Notes: generated by a model from the sequence alone, not told the origin. Counted from the stretch's first letter, positions 1 to 12,093 are shown. The stretch is 64,000 nucleotides of DNA from Gigaspora rosea (GCA_003550325.1 QKWP01000245.1:57294-121293), one strand, 5' to 3'. Translations and numbers: made by a program.

Positions 1-76
1 AAAAAAAAAAAAAAAAAAATCTGACCCGCCGACTGGAATTTCGGAACATCATACGAAAAATTAATTTTGCGTGGCC
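1..76. mobile_element. Right end of a PIF/Harbinger-like MITE
   Basis: The stretch reads into a terminal motif ending AATTTTGCGTGGCC, followed by TAA at 77-79. The same end, in both orientations and next to TTA or TAA, bounds the complete copies at 55832-55921 and 63631-63962. The other end of this copy lies outside the window or in the homopolymer at its start. Confidence 0.6.
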
Positions 77-149
77 TAATCAAAAAAACTCTTTTTGTTT
101 CGTCTGGCGCAAGGCCTTTATTTATAATTAGTTCGATAGATGGCGCTTC

Positions 150-816
150 GCGCCACCTATCTTATTCAGTATTTGCTATTCAGTCACTACAATATGCGTT
201 ACGATTGAGTTGGTTGTATTAGAATTATCATGATTTCTACTATGATTTACTGTAAAGAATTTATTAATAGAGCACATAAAATAGTTAAGGATTAGTATTT
301 TACTGTAGTTATTATAATTTCTACTGCAAGTTACTATAAAAAATTCTGTTACTAAATTACTTCCTATTCCAGTGATTACGGTTTGTTGTTATGCGTGGGA
401 TGGTTGCTTTGGAATTAACATAATTTTCTACTATAAGTTACAATAAAGAATTCACTTATTATTAATACAGTAAACATAATATTGGAATTATTATGATTTC
501 TATTATTAGTTACTGTTAAAAATTCTCTTACTATTCCTTTACTATGGTATTCAGCTAAGATTGAGTTAGTTTTCATTAAAATTTTCATGATTTCTACTAT
601 AAGTTACTATATAAAATTCTGTTACAAAACTTACTTGCTATTTTGGTAACCATAGTAAGTAATTACTTGCTATTCTGGTTACTTGCTATTCCAGTGACTA
701 TAGTTTGTTGCTAAAAGTGTATTGGTTGTATTGGAATTAATGTAATTTTACTATAAGTTACAGTAAAGAAATCAGATATAAAATTATTGCTAATGCAGTA
801 TGCATAACATTGGAAT
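150..816. repeat. Degenerate satellite-like tandem repeat, forward orientation
   Basis: Units of roughly 105-130 bp repeat with drift. The recurring words are TTCTACTATAAGTTACTGTA, AAATTCTGTTAC and ACTTGCTATTCCAGTGAC. The same unit appears in reverse complement at 53460-55370. No gene is visible here. Confidence 0.6.
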
Positions 817-819
817 TAA

Positions 820-1131
820 GCAATACAAAATTAATTTTTTGTTTTGCATAACTCACTGACCCAATTTTTTTAAAAAAAATTTTTTTAAATTTCAATTGTA
901 CAAATCTATTTAATCTTTTCTCTGATTTCACCTGATGATAACCTTAATTTTTCTGAATTATCTGAAAAAATACAAAATTTTCTGATTCCATATTAAGCAA
1001 ATCAAAAAATTAACTTTGTATAGCTTTAGATATGAATTTGAGCATATTAATTTACAGTAGATTAAAAACAAACCCACCAACTGAGATTTTGAATCATGGT
1101 ATGCAAAACAAAAAATTAACTTTGCATGGTC
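820..1131. mobile_element. Decayed Harbinger-like MITE, same family as 63631-63962
   Basis: Both ends carry eroded versions of the GGCCAC-type terminal repeat, and the interior follows the reverse complement of the 63631-63962 copy word by word (AATTAATTTTTTGTTTTGCA, a CACCTGATGATAACCTTAAT segment, then ATATTAATTTACA). Flanks are TAA on the left and TTA on the right, so the duplication is no longer exact. Confidence 0.55.
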
Positions 1132-2404
1132 TTAATTTAAGTTACCATTAAAAATTTTGTTGCAGAACTTATCCACTTCTATTACTGCCACATATAGTTA
1201 AAATGAGATAGTTTGCAACAGAATTTTCATGATTTTATGGCATAAGTTACCTTAAAAAATTCTGTTTTAGATCTTACTTGCCAGTGCAGTACACATAAAG
1301 GTTAATGATAAATTAGTATCAGAATTATAATTCCTACTATAAAATATTATGTTACAAAACTTACCTGCCAACCCAATTTTTCAAAAAAAATTTTTTTAAA
1401 AAAAAATTTCAATTGTAACATTTATTCTGTTTAATTTTTTATTTGGTGTCACCCAATAGTAATATTATTTTTCTGGATTACCCAATAGATCCAAAAAAAT
1501 CCAAACTTTTCTGATTCTATGTTATGCAAACTAGAAAATTAACTTTGTATACTTTAGATGTAAATATTAATTTACAATAGATTAAAAAGAAAATAAAAAA
1601 TCTAACCCTTTGACTGTAATTTTGGAACTCCATGTTATGCAAATGAAAAATTAACTCTGTGTGGCCTTATTATGATTATTATATAAGTTTCTATTAAAAA
1701 TTCTATTATAGAACTTATCTACTGCTCTATTACTACAATGTGTAGTTAAAATTGAGCTAGTTTGCAATAGAATTTTTCTGATTTTCTGGTATAAGTTGCT
1801 ATAAAAAATTTCTTTAAAGAACTTGCTAGCACAGTAGTCATAAAGGTTAAAGATGAGCTAGTATCAGAATTATAATTTCTACTATAAAAAAATTGTGTTA
1901 TAAAACTTATCTGCTAATCTAATTTTACAAAAAAAAATTTTTTTTAAATTTCAATTGTACCAATTATTCTGTTTTAGTTACTGATAGCAGCTTTAATTTT
2001 TTTCAAATTACCCAATAGATCTTTTGATTATATGTTATACAAACTAAAAAATTAATTTTGCATGGCTTTAGATAAAATATGAGCATATTAATTTACAAAG
2101 AATTAAAAAAAATCTGATCTTCTGACTAAAATTTTGGAACTTCATGTTATGCAAAATGAAAGATTAACTTTGCATAGCCTTACTATAATTTTGATTAAAA
2201 GTTATCATTAAAAATTCTATTACAGAACTTACCTATTACTCTATTATACAATATATGGTTAAAATTAAAATAATTTACAATAGAATTTCTCTGATTTTTT
2301 GGCATAAGTACTATAAATAAATTCTGTTTAAGAACTTGCTAGCACAGTAGATATAAATGTTAAAGATATGTTAGTATCAGAATTATAATTTTGATAAATT
2401 TATT
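1132..2404. repeat. Higher-order repeat alternating satellite units and truncated MITE units
   Basis: Two to three copies of a composite unit follow each other. The MITE-end words finish near 1136, 1672 and 2184, giving periods of about 536 and 512 bp. Each composite holds satellite words (as at 150-816) followed by a MITE copy lacking its left end. This suggests tandem amplification rather than independent insertions. No gene is visible. Confidence 0.5.
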
Positions 2405-3761
2405 TGTTGCACCCCGTTATATGACATATTTGTCACAGGTCACATGCACATAAATCAGCCAATCAAAGCATAAGTATATTTAAATTTTATTATATGAATT
2501 TTTATTAAGTTTTAATTAATTAATTAATATTTTTACATATTTTATTCTAATCACCTTCCTAACCCTAACCACTAACTAACCCTAGCCACTAACTAACCTT
2601 ACTAATACTAACTCTACTAACCATAACTACTAGCTAACTAACTAACCCAACCTAACCCTAATTCTAACTATTGTCACGATCGAATTTGTGACCCCGGGAT
2701 GTCGTGGTGCTGATCAGGACCTGGGGATGGCATGATCGGTGATTTCGGGAAAGCTTAAATGTTGATTGTATCAATCACAAAGGGGAAGTGCCTAGCTTTT
2801 GATGCTCTTAATAGCGATTTTTCTAAGTAAATAAACCTGATATCTACGTGAACGTATTAGGTGGAAAGACCTGTACAATACGTCAGTCACTATAAAGCCA
2901 AGTAAGTGAAACTTAATAGGTATAGAATCAGTGAACCTCCTAGAATTAGGGCTACCATATATAGAATCTTACTCTTACCCTATGTAAGAAGCTGTGACAC
3001 CATCAAAATCATCACGTAACAAATAATCGTAACTAGTTCGTAACTCACCTACGTGATATATAGTGAAACTAATAACAAAAACGCCTTACCAATAGTGACA
3101 TGCACCAATAAAATCCAGTAGCAGAAATATTGAAAATAATAACCACTAGATTACATATGCAAAACTCCAGCAAAGACACCTAAAAAGATGCCATGGATAT
3201 ACCAACAGCCCAAATCGACGAACTAAACCAACAAAGATCAACAAGCGAAACACCAGAAACGGCAGCTCCATAAATGATGACTAGCTACCTGAATACCTAA
3301 AAAAAATCAGCTATAGAAAAGAGAAACTGACAGTAACAACAAACTTGTATGGCAAAAAAATAAGAAACAAGACTTAATTCCACTAACAGCGACTCTAGTA
3401 ATGTGAACCATTCCTCACTAACAGTACTCCAATAGCGCGACTCCAGTAACAACGGCTCTAGTAACGGCGACTCCGAAAGGCTCCAACAACGATCTAAGAA
3501 TGACACTGGTAATGCCAACTTCAACACTGTGATTCCAGTAATGAAGATGCTACCACGATTCAAGGACATTTTGAGTAACTCCAGCAATGCGACTTGTTAT
3601 CTATAAGCCTGAAAAAGAAAAAAATAGGGTTAGTAAAACATCTATACAGATTAAAACAAAAAAAACAAAATAAACAATGATCGGAATAGAACATCATTGC
3701 TTATATATTGCGTGTGACCACTATGTGACCCATGACAAATATGTCATGTAATGGGGCAACA
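2405..3761. mobile_element. TIR element with GTT/GTC-rich core and telomere-like tract
   Basis: The ends are inverted copies of TGTTGC-CCC followed by ATGACATATTTGTCA and GGTCACAT, about 40 bp each. Inside are a degenerate CTAACC tract (2561-2665), a less AT-rich body and a degenerate short repeat (3370-3600) which on the - strand reads like GTTACTGGAGTCGC. A 96-codon minus-strand frame at 3297-3587 is a by-product of that repeat. The region 31260-33960 holds a related body. The target duplication is unclear because the similarity runs past the ends. Confidence 0.65.
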
Positions 3762-3884
3762 TAAACATTTATAAATAATTTTTACTGTCAAAAATTGTTA
3801 TGAAACTTATCTGAAGATCTAATTTTACAAAAAAATATTTTTTTAAAAATTCAATTGTACTAATTATTCTGCTTTTGCTATTTA

Positions 3885-4632
3885 TAGTCTGACCTCTCTA
3901 TAGTCACACCCTATATAGTCACACCTCTATATAAGCACCCAATATTGTGCGACGAACTTAAAACATAGTAAAAAACCTCATTATAGTCACAAATCATCTA
4001 TAATCACTATCACAAAAAAATTTGATTTTTCATCAATTTTATTAATAAAAAGCCCTCGTTATAATTACAAATTTTGACTAAATATCGATTATAACATCTG
4101 ATTGGCCAATATTTATATTCATGTTATTTAAAATATTCTATTAAAAATTCTTAAAGGTTTAACAACAAATAACTTTTGATGCAGTAGCCCAATTTGGATG
4201 AAACAACTACCAAAATGTTTGTCTCGATGAGATGATTCTAATGAGCCTAAAATCGCTAAAATCCAATTACAGGCTCCTGTGATCGTTAAGGATTTGTGTC
4301 ACTTTACATATTTAAGAATTGATTAAATTTAACATCTAAATAAAAAATTCTTAATGATCTTAGCATTTTGTAGCTAAATTTGGACGATTTTGGACTCATT
4401 AGAATTGTCTTATTGAGTCAAACACTTGTCATTTTATCCAAATTGGGCCACTGGATCAAAAGTTTTTCACTATCAAACATCTTAAATTTTTAATAGTATT
4501 TCAAATATTCAAATATATTACTTATTGGCCTTTGGTCATGTGATCATAACAAGTTATTTATTTATAGTCACACCTCTATACAATCACCAAAATAGGGCGC
4601 GACCAACTTTTAATTATAGAGAGGTCTGACTG
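3885..4632. mobile_element. pogo/Tc1-like MITE with foldback interior
   Basis: The ends are inverted copies of AGTC(T/A)GACCTCTCTATA, each next to TA (3883-3884 and 4633-4634). The interior is itself an imperfect inverted repeat containing the shared module with CTCGATGAGATGATTC near 4224. No transposase frame remains. A longer relative is at 47424-48775. Confidence 0.75.
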
Positions 4633-4660
4633 TAATCTTTTCTCTAGTATTACCTGATAG

Positions 4661-5602
4661 CAGTGAAGAATATTTAATGTTCTCAATGTTCTCAAGAACA
4701 TTCAAAAAAATTTGAGAACTCTATATTTAAAATAATGTTCTCTTTTGCAAACAAACTAAGAACATAAAATTTTATAATTTATGTTCTCATAAGATGTATA
4801 TAAAATTATATTTATTGCTAGTGATATCACTATAGTATATGATATGTATTACCTAAAGCTATCATCTTTTAATTATAAAAATTTTTAAATTGTTACAACT
4901 CTTTAAAAACAAAAGATATGTAAAAGAATTTTTGATAATTTAATAGCTTATTGTATAAATTATTAAACTATCAATAAATTTTTTAAATATCTTTTATTTT
5001 TAAACTATTATATTAATTTAAATTTATATATAATTCAAAAATTTTGGTGATTATATATAAAAAAACATAACAATTTTGAATTTATTGACAAAAATCTAAA
5101 TGTATTAATTAATTTTAAAATTGTATTAAGTTTTCTGCATTGTTATTGGATACTTAGATTATATAGCAGCTAAAAAATTGGCATTTATATATAAAATATG
5201 TTGGCTTTAGGTAAATTCCACTGTATATTTATTATTGTAAACACAATCATTGAATTTTATAATAATTACAATAAAACTAATATACCAGAATTAGAATTCA
5301 GGTTGCCTAATTATTTTTTAATAATTAAAGTTAATAGTTCTTTTTATAAAAAATTTAATTTTCAACAAGTTTATAATTTTTAGACCAATTTTTCTCATTT
5401 TAAATTTAGCTTATTTGCTAGTAAATGCACTATTTTATATTTTAAAAATTATAATAAATAAATTTATTATAAATATTATATCATTTTAAAAATATTAATT
5501 TTAAAAAATTGTCATAGTTCACAATAAATTTTTTTAAAGTATATAAAATTATAAATTTATGTTCTCAAAGAACAAAAAAATTTTTTTAAAAATTCTTTAC
5601 TG
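4661..5602. mobile_element. hAT-like non-autonomous element with exact 8-bp duplication
   Basis: The ends are inverted copies of CAGTGAAGAA (left) and CAGTAAAGAA (right). The flanks are CCTGATAG at 4653-4660 and again at 5603-5610, an exact 8-bp target duplication, as expected for hAT elements. Subterminal words ATGTTCTC and AAGAAC repeat in both orientations. A 61-codon frame at 5198-5383 shows no domain and is not called. Confidence 0.8.
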
Positions 5603-7007
5603 CCTGATAGTGATCTTAATTTTTTGAATAACCTGATAGATTAAAAAAAAATCAACCATTTTTGTTCCATGTTATACAAACTTAAAAATTAATTTTGTAT
5701 ATCTTTAGATATGAACATAAGCATAATAATTTGCAATAGATTAAAAAAAAACTAATCTTCTATTAAAATTTTGGAACTCTATGTTATGCAAAATAAAAAT
5801 TAACTTTGTATAGCTTATTATAATTTATATATAAATTTATACAAAAAGTTATTTACCATAAAGTTCCAAATATAAGCAACCCTGATAAGTATTTCAAAGT
5901 TACTAAAATTAGACAATTCTTCTAAAAAAAATAGGTCTTAGGGGTTGCTTATATTCAGAACTTTACAGTAATTTTTAAGTCTATATAGGAGCTACAAAAC
6001 TGAGCATTGTGGATACTTTTTAGATTGTAATAACTGGTATAAAATTTATATCACATATTTAGCAGATCACATAATATGCTAAAATTTCACGCAGCTTTGT
6101 TAGATTATATAGAAATTATGCAAAAAAAGCTTTAAAATTTTTAAAATAATTTTGAATAAGTTCAAAGATCAATTTTTTGGAATTTTTTTTTAAAAAAATC
6201 ACAAAAAATTGAATTTTTTTTAGAATTACTTCAAAATTTGCTCAGATATATATAAAATCTAGACAACATTATGCGATTAAAAAAAGCAGTTAGTATGATA
6301 GATCAGATGCAATCAACAAAAATGTAAGTTCATTTTTTTCTTACAAAAATGATTGGTAGAAATAAGACTTGATTAATGAATAAAAAAACTCTATAACTGA
6401 GAAACTCTACTTACTCTAGTACTGTTGAAGCACTATGAAAAGTTGCTATATAAAAGGTAATAAAAAAGCTTCATAAAGCAGCTAGCTTGAAAAGTAAAAA
6501 AAAAAAGGATCTGAATATTTGAGATTGCACTTTTACTTTAACTCTTCCAGTTTTAAAAAATCTAATTACTAGCAAAGCTACTGCCAAATTCTATTTAGAT
6601 TATTAATCTTTTACCTACTAAAAAAAAATAGATATATACAAAAATACTATACTATTCACTATGCATTGTATAAAGACTTGAGAGCTTCATGAAGTCTGAT
6701 CTTTTTGATGTTTTAAATATGTTTTGTGGCCTGGTAAACTATAAATTTTCATTTTGGGGGCTCTTTTTTGTAATTTATATATAAGCGCATAAGGTATTAA
6801 AAATACAATATTGAATGTTTAAGCCATTTTTTAAGTATAATTATAGGCTTACTAATTAGCCTTGTTTCTCTTGATTTTGATGTTAGATCTTGTCACTGCT
6901 TGTATGTTAAAAGAGAACCTACAAAATATAAAAGTAGTTTAAATTTTTGTTAGAAAAAAAGAAAAAAAATTTTTTAAAATAAATTAAAATTTAAACTTCA
7001 TATCAAT

Positions 7008-7688
7008 GGACCCTGGGTCGGATAGTGCAGTGGTTAGCGCTCTGGGGTCTTATTCGCAAGGTCGCCGGTTCGAGTCTAGTGGATTAAAAAAACCGTGCTA
7101 AAATCACAAATAATAAAGATCTAGAATGAGGAGTCAAACATCTCTCCCATTTCCGGACTTGGTACAACAATATTAATGAGTTGCATAACATAGCCAGGGG
7201 TCATGCGGCACCCAGAAAAGGAAAAAATCTGACAAGAAACGTCGTAAACATAAGGACCATCTACTATAAAAAGGGAATAGGCAAACAAGTATAAAGACAA
7301 GGGTACTGACCAAATTAGAAAGTAGGAAATCAGGACCTAACGCTACACTGACCGAAAATGGAAGTGGCTCTCAGGGTAGATGATAAATAGCTGACCGATA
7401 TAGCAATCTAGCGGAGTATGTAGCTCCTTAAAGCTGCCTATGATCTATTGGGTAAGGGACACTGGACGTGGTTGACCTGCTGGAGTCAGCCGGAAAAAAC
7501 GGACAATTGGAGGGAGGTATAGATTAGGAAAATCCTACTATATATGTAAAAGTGACCGTTGAAATTAGATAGTCTAATTAATAGTAAATGTAGCCCAATA
7601 TGTAATTAAAACTTCGATTTTAATAAATAAAAGAGTGCCAATTCGCGCTCCTAGCATGTGACTAGGGAAAAATAAAAAAAAATAAAAA
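7008..7688 (+). mobile_element. tRNA-derived SINE-like retroposon
   Basis: The 5' end carries RNA polymerase III promoter signals: an A-box-like TAGTGCAGTGGTTAGCGC near 7022-7039 and a B-box-like GGTTCGAGTC near 7066. The 3' end is A-rich (from about 7664). The body is flanked by an exact 15-bp duplication, AAACTTCATATCAAT, at 6993-7007 and 7689-7703. At 681 bp it is long for a SINE, so the region beyond the tRNA-like head may come from a LINE tail or another RNA. No true tRNA fold is claimed, because the anticodon stem does not pair well. Confidence 0.75.
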
Positions 7689-7740
7689 AAACTTCATATC
7701 AATAAAAAAACTATGATTGTGGTAATTTTTGTATAACCTC

Positions 7741-8903
7741 CCAACTCTTCCTGTCGATCACTTGTCCAAAATTTTAAGCAAAAGGAAAACAAAAAATTTT
7801 GTTAGTAAAAGACGAAGCAACTATAACACTGGTTTTTATAAAGGTCAACTTGTTTGCTATGCTGTTTGGGACTCCTTTATATATTCGGCAAGCAATCCAG
7901 AAGCGTCAGTTGTGCAAGATAACTGGCAGTAGGTGCCTTTGGTACAAGAAATTCTGGTAGAAGTTTTCTTCTGTTGACGAAGGTTTTATAGTTCGGCTAG
8001 GCGGTGAACTAAAAAATGAGTTTTTCAACACACTCTCTAAAGGTTTTGGTTACAAGGACATATTTGACTGTACACCCACTATCATATTCTTGCTTGAAGT
8101 CTTTTTTCTGGAATTTTGGATGAAAAGTGGGAAATCCGGCATACCCCCTCCAAAAGATCGGCATTGTTGTTCCTATCCTAATCGGGAAGAAGATATGCAG
8201 ATGGATAAACAGGAACGGACACGTAATAAGACGTGGCGCATAGGAGTAGTCAGATCTGCAGAGATTAAATTCTAGAATGTTCTGTTAGTTTCTTTTTTAT
8301 ATATAATACTCTGGTGAGGCGTTTCCTTGCACAGTATTATATAATTTTTATCACTAGAATATTCTTGAATATTCTTCTGTTTTTTTTTCTTTCTTTACTT
8401 TCTTTTTTTCTTCGAGTATATGTATGTCAGGCCATATTTTTTTTTATGCTTTTTTCATTTTGTCCTTTTTTATTTTGGTCTTTTGTTTAGGTTGTGTAGT
8501 ATTTTCTCCTTTTACTCTCTCCTTTTCTTTTCGTTCCCTTTTTACCCTTTCTTTAAATTTGTTTTTTCTTTTGTTTCTTTAGTTGTATGACGCAGATATT
8601 AGTTAGATAACTGTTCTGCCAGGATCTAGGTGGAAGAAGTTTATAAGGAAAAAGGTGGTCATGATGAGCCGTAGAACTCAGCTAATGATCTAGCGATAGA
8701 GGGGTTTGAAAAGATCCCGGCAATAGTGAAGCTAATTCTACTCTGGCAGGTCACGGATAGGTGCTTTTAAGTAACCGGATGAGCTGTTTTTTAGATGTAA
8801 GGCTAGATGAAGCCGGGGGTAGTAATAGCATTTGATAATGTAACTATCCTACTATTATGAATAAAAAATGGCATGATCACCAGGCTAATATTAAAAAAAA
8901 AAT
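7741..8903 (+). mobile_element. Second retroposon with poly(A) and 15-bp duplication
   Basis: The body ends in an A-run (8892-8902) and is flanked by TTTTTGTATAACCTC at 7726-7740 and 8904-8918. It contains a broken reading frame (7778-8275), a pyrimidine-rich stretch (8380-8580) and a less AT-rich 3' part. It was inserted 37 bp downstream of the SINE-like copy, in the same host element. It is likely a 5'-truncated LINE or a retrocopied transcript. Confidence 0.65.
7778..8275 (+). pseudogene. Broken reading frame of unknown family inside the retroposon
   Basis: One frame stays open for about 165 codons from 7778 to the TAA ending at 8275, broken only by TAG at 7958-7960. It includes stretches such as LFGTPLYIRQAIQKRQLCKI, then FIVRLGGELKNEFFNTLSKG, then a charged C-terminus with KDRH and KQERTRNKTWR. 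A stop codon (7775-7777) lies just upstream and no good start is present, consistent with a 5'-truncated copy. I do not recognise the family. A competing 67-codon frame at 7729-7932 overlaps in another phase, crosses the target duplication and is judged spurious. The retroposon context suggests a LINE-encoded protein or a retrocopied host gene. Confidence 0.4.
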
Positions 8904-9233
8904 TTTTTGTATAACCTCTGCATAATCTAACAAAACTGCATGAAATTTAGCATATTATACCATGTGATCTGCTAAACACATGATATAAATTTTGTGCTGC
9001 AGTTACTTAACTGATTTTGAGTAATTACAATCCAAATAGTATCTACAATGCTTTGGTAGCACTTGTATATATATTTTTTTCTTTAAATTTTAAATATACA
9101 GTATATTCTTTGGTATTTAATCCTCTTTTGTTAAAGTTTTAGTTCTTAATTTTAAACAGAGGGCTAAAAATCTTCTTCTAAAGTTGGTCATTTTTTTGCT
9201 ATATTCTTTAAGTTAAATAAGTAACTCATACTA

Positions 9234-9601
9234 TAATAATATTATTGGTTAAAATAACTTTTTAAAAATATAAAAGATGCTATTAAGTAAATACTTCATT
9301 AAAAGTTAAAGAGGAGGTTTTTATAATAGTTAAATTATCAAAATTAGCTTGGTGATCCCAAGATACTAGGAATCTAAAAAGAAAATATAAAAATTAGCAA
9401 AATTATAACACTTTGTATAAAAGTGAATTTCTAATTTTATATTTTTTTGATTCCAAGAATTTTAAGATTCACCAAGCCAATTTTTATAATTTATCTACTA
9501 TAAGAACCTTCTCTTTAACCTTTAATCAAAATACAAGAAGCATTTATTTAATAGCATCTTTTATATTTTTAAATAATATTTTAACCAATTATATTAGAGA
9601 G
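9234..9601. repeat. Foldback element
   Basis: Arms 9234-9400 and 9440-9601 are inverted copies. They share TTGGTTAAAATA, ATAAAAGATGCTATTAA and AATTAGCTTGGTGA. The last word and its neighbourhood also occur in the foldback at 15920-16424. The 74-codon frame at 9413-9637 is a by-product. Confidence 0.65.
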
Positions 9602-9820
9602 TTGTTTAATTTAGCAGGTTATGATATCACAGGTTAATATTTAAAAAAATTAAAATTATTATTAGTTAAAGTTAGAGTTAAACTAGTATTAAGATTAGAG
9701 TTAAAGAGCATATATATATGCAAACTTAAGTACTAAAAACTTTTAATTAAAAGCACAAGACTAGTAGTTTACATGATGAAATTTAAAAATATTTAAAATT
9801 TTTGATTTTTCATATCAGCC

Positions 9821-10538
9821 GATTTACAAAGTTTTGGAGTAACTTTACTTTTGATCTACTGATCCATTTTGAATAATTTTACTACCAAAATGTTCATTTC
9901 AATGAGATAATTCTAGCAAGCCCAAAATTATTAAAATCAAATCATGGGATCTCAAGATCGTTAAGATTTTGCATTATTTTATTATTAATTTTTAAATTAT
10001 TATATAAAACTTTGGTATCAAATAACTTTTGATCTACTGGTCCATTTGGAATAATTTTACTATCAAAATGTTCATCTCAGTGAGACAATTCTAATAAGCT
10101 CAAAATCATTGAATTGAATCACAGGATCCCAAGATCGTTAATGATTAGTGATTTGGCTAATCAAAAAGCAATGGGTTTTATATATAAAACCCATTGCTTT
10201 TTGATTGGCCAAATCACTAATCATTAATGATTTTGAGATCCTGTAATTCGATTTCAATGATTTTGAGCTCATTAAAATCATCCCACTGAGACGAACATTT
10301 TGATAGCAAAATTATTTCAAACAGACCAGTAGATCAAAAGTTATTTGATACCAAAGTTTTATATAATAATTTAAAAATTAATAATAAAATAATGCAAAAT
10401 CTTAATGATCTTGAGATCTCGTGATTCAATTTTAACAATTTTGGGTGCATTGGAATCATCTCATTGAGATGAACATTTGGCAGTAAAATAATCCAAAATG
10501 GATCAGTAGATCAAAAGTTACTCCAAACTTTGTAAATC
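9821..10538. repeat. Large foldback with four copies of one module
   Basis: Arms of about 360 bp meet at 10182/10183 within GGGTTTTATATATAAAACCC. Each arm holds two direct copies of a roughly 120-bp module: a word like CTTTTGATCTACTGGTCC, then ACCAAAATGTTCATCTCA, then CCCAAAATCATT. The module therefore occurs four times, two per strand. Ends read GATTTACAAAG and its complement. Confidence 0.8.
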
Positions 10539-10630
10539 AGCCAATATATTTAATGTTTTCTAATTTTTTATTTGTTTTTGTTATACAAGATCTTATGATC
10601 TAATTGGTTGATTATATTAATCTGTAATAA

Positions 10631-10953
10631 GCAACTTGTGATATTTTATGCTATCATACTTTTATATTATTATATAGGATAAGTCATTTATTGATTTAAA
10701 AAATATAGTAAAGGATTAACCAATTTTAAAGAAAGTTTTTAGCTTTTTGCTTAAAATAAAACTAAAACTTTAAACAAAATAGTATTAAATATGCAACTTG
10801 TAATATTTAATGCTATTATACTTTTATATTATTATATAGGATAAGTCATTTATTTGATTTAAAAAATATAGTAAAGGATTAACCAATTTTAGAAAAGTTT
10901 TTAGCTTTTTGCTTAAAATAAAACTAAAACTTTAAACAAAATAGTATTAAATA
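10631..10953. repeat. Two-copy tandem duplication, 162-bp period
   Basis: The words GCAACTTGT, TATTATTATATAGGATAAGT and CAAAATAGTATTAAAT recur 162 bp apart. The two copies differ at only a few sites. No gene is visible. Confidence 0.8.
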
Positions 10954-11010
10954 CTAAAGAATATATATTTAAAATTTTAAAAAAATTTATATACATATTT
11001 TTAATAAGAG

Positions 11011-11339
11011 AGTTATCATTTATCACTAGTGTGATGCATCACTACTCCCAATTGACCAATTAGAATACAGGATCAGGTGTAATGTGAAATCAAAGCAAAA
11101 CAACCTTTTTTTAAAAAATTACTTCTAACTTAAAATTTTGACTAAGAAACTATACTTTTTTCTTGACAAAAAAAATTACTTGCGAAATTTTGGATTAGAA
11201 GGCTCTTTTAATTCTTGACCTGCCAAACCCTAACTCTAATCATAACACAAGTGCTATTTGTTTTTATATTAATATAAAATCAAAACAAACAAAATGATTG
11301 GTCAATCAGGAGTAGTAATGCATCGCACTAGCGATAAAT
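11011..11339. mobile_element. MITE with about 45-bp terminal inverted repeats
   Basis: The left end reads ATCACTAGTGTGATGCATCA. The right end is its inverted counterpart with four differences, and both continue into CTCC..ATTGACCAAT. The interior holds an asymmetric CCCTAACTCTAATC tract. Confidence 0.7.
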
Positions 11340-11711
11340 ATTAAAAATCTTTAATAAATATAATTTAAATAATTTTTTTGCATAAATTAATAAATAAAAT
11401 TTGGTATATCAACTTATTTGATCTATAAGTAATTGCATTCTGTTGGATATAACTTTTAAGCTATTCAGTACAAAGTTAATTTTTTATTTTATAATATATA
11501 AAATCTTAAATCAGTTAGTTAAATTTTTTAATTTACTATAAATTAATAGAAATTATTTATATCTAAATTTATTCAAAATTAATTTTATTTTGTATAACAA
11601 GAAATCAAAAATTGAATTGGCTACTACTGTATATATATTTGTTAGTTCTACAGGCAATTATAGAAAATTATTAGATTCTACTGGAAAAAATAGTATTAAA
11701 AAAAAAAATGT

Positions 11712-12093
11712 GTTGTCGCTGGAGGTGGCAGTCACCAAAGCATAGATTGACCAATTAGATTGTGCAATGTTCGATCAAAACAAAAACAAAGTGTTGAAAC
11801 TTACTATTGTTAGGGTCAGGGTTAAAGCTATAGTTAGGGTTCGATATAGACAAAAACAAAGCGTTGAAACTTACTATTGTTAGGGTCAGGGTTAAAGCTA
11901 TAGTTAGGGTTCAATAGTTTTGTATATAGTAAAATTTTGCAAAAAATTTTTTTTTTTGCATAAAAAAAAGTAGTTTCATAAACAAAATTTTAAGTTAGAA
12001 GTGATTTTTAAAGTTTTTGCATTTTTCATATTTCACATGATTCTTTGATCTAATTGGTCGATCACACTCTAGTAACTGTCACTGCTAGCAACA
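11712..12093. mobile_element. MITE with internal tandem duplication of a TTAGGG-like segment
   Basis: Inverted ends share GTCGCTGG/GCTAGCAGTGACAG-like words and GACCAATTAGAT. A segment of about 65 bp with ACTATTGTTAGGGTCAGGG is present twice in tandem (from about 11780 and 11845). Confidence 0.6.

Larger units (their letters stand above)
3762..5825. repeat. Fourth composite MITE/satellite unit, split by two insertions
   Basis: With 3885-4632 and 4661-5602 removed, the flanks join into the same composite as 1132-2404: TTCAATTGTAC..., the TTACCTGATAG segment and an end near 5815 reading AACTTTGTATAGCTTA. No gene is visible. Confidence 0.5.
5979..9074. mobile_element. TIR element interrupted by two retroposons
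   Basis: Inverted arms of about 150 bp (5979-6135 and 8915-9074) share AGCATTGTGGATACT, ATATAAATTTTAT and GCAGATCACAT. Subtracting 7008-7688 and 7741-8903 leaves an element of about 1.2 kb. The stretch 6140-6990 between the left arm and the first retroposon is AT-rich with no gene. Confidence 0.6.

Noticed and set aside
2561..2665. True telomere
   Set aside because: The CTAACC tract is short, irregular and inside a TIR element; similar tracts are spread over the window.
3297..3587. 96-codon minus-strand frame
   Set aside because: Leucine- and serine-rich translation of a degenerate GTTACTGGAGTCGC-like repeat inside a TIR element; no domain.
7013..7085. Functional tRNA gene
   Set aside because: A- and B-box words are present, but the anticodon stem does not pair well and the segment is the head of a retroposon with target duplications.
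7729..7932. 67-codon plus-strand frame
   Set aside because: Crosses the target duplication at the retroposon edge; a longer coherent frame exists in another phase.
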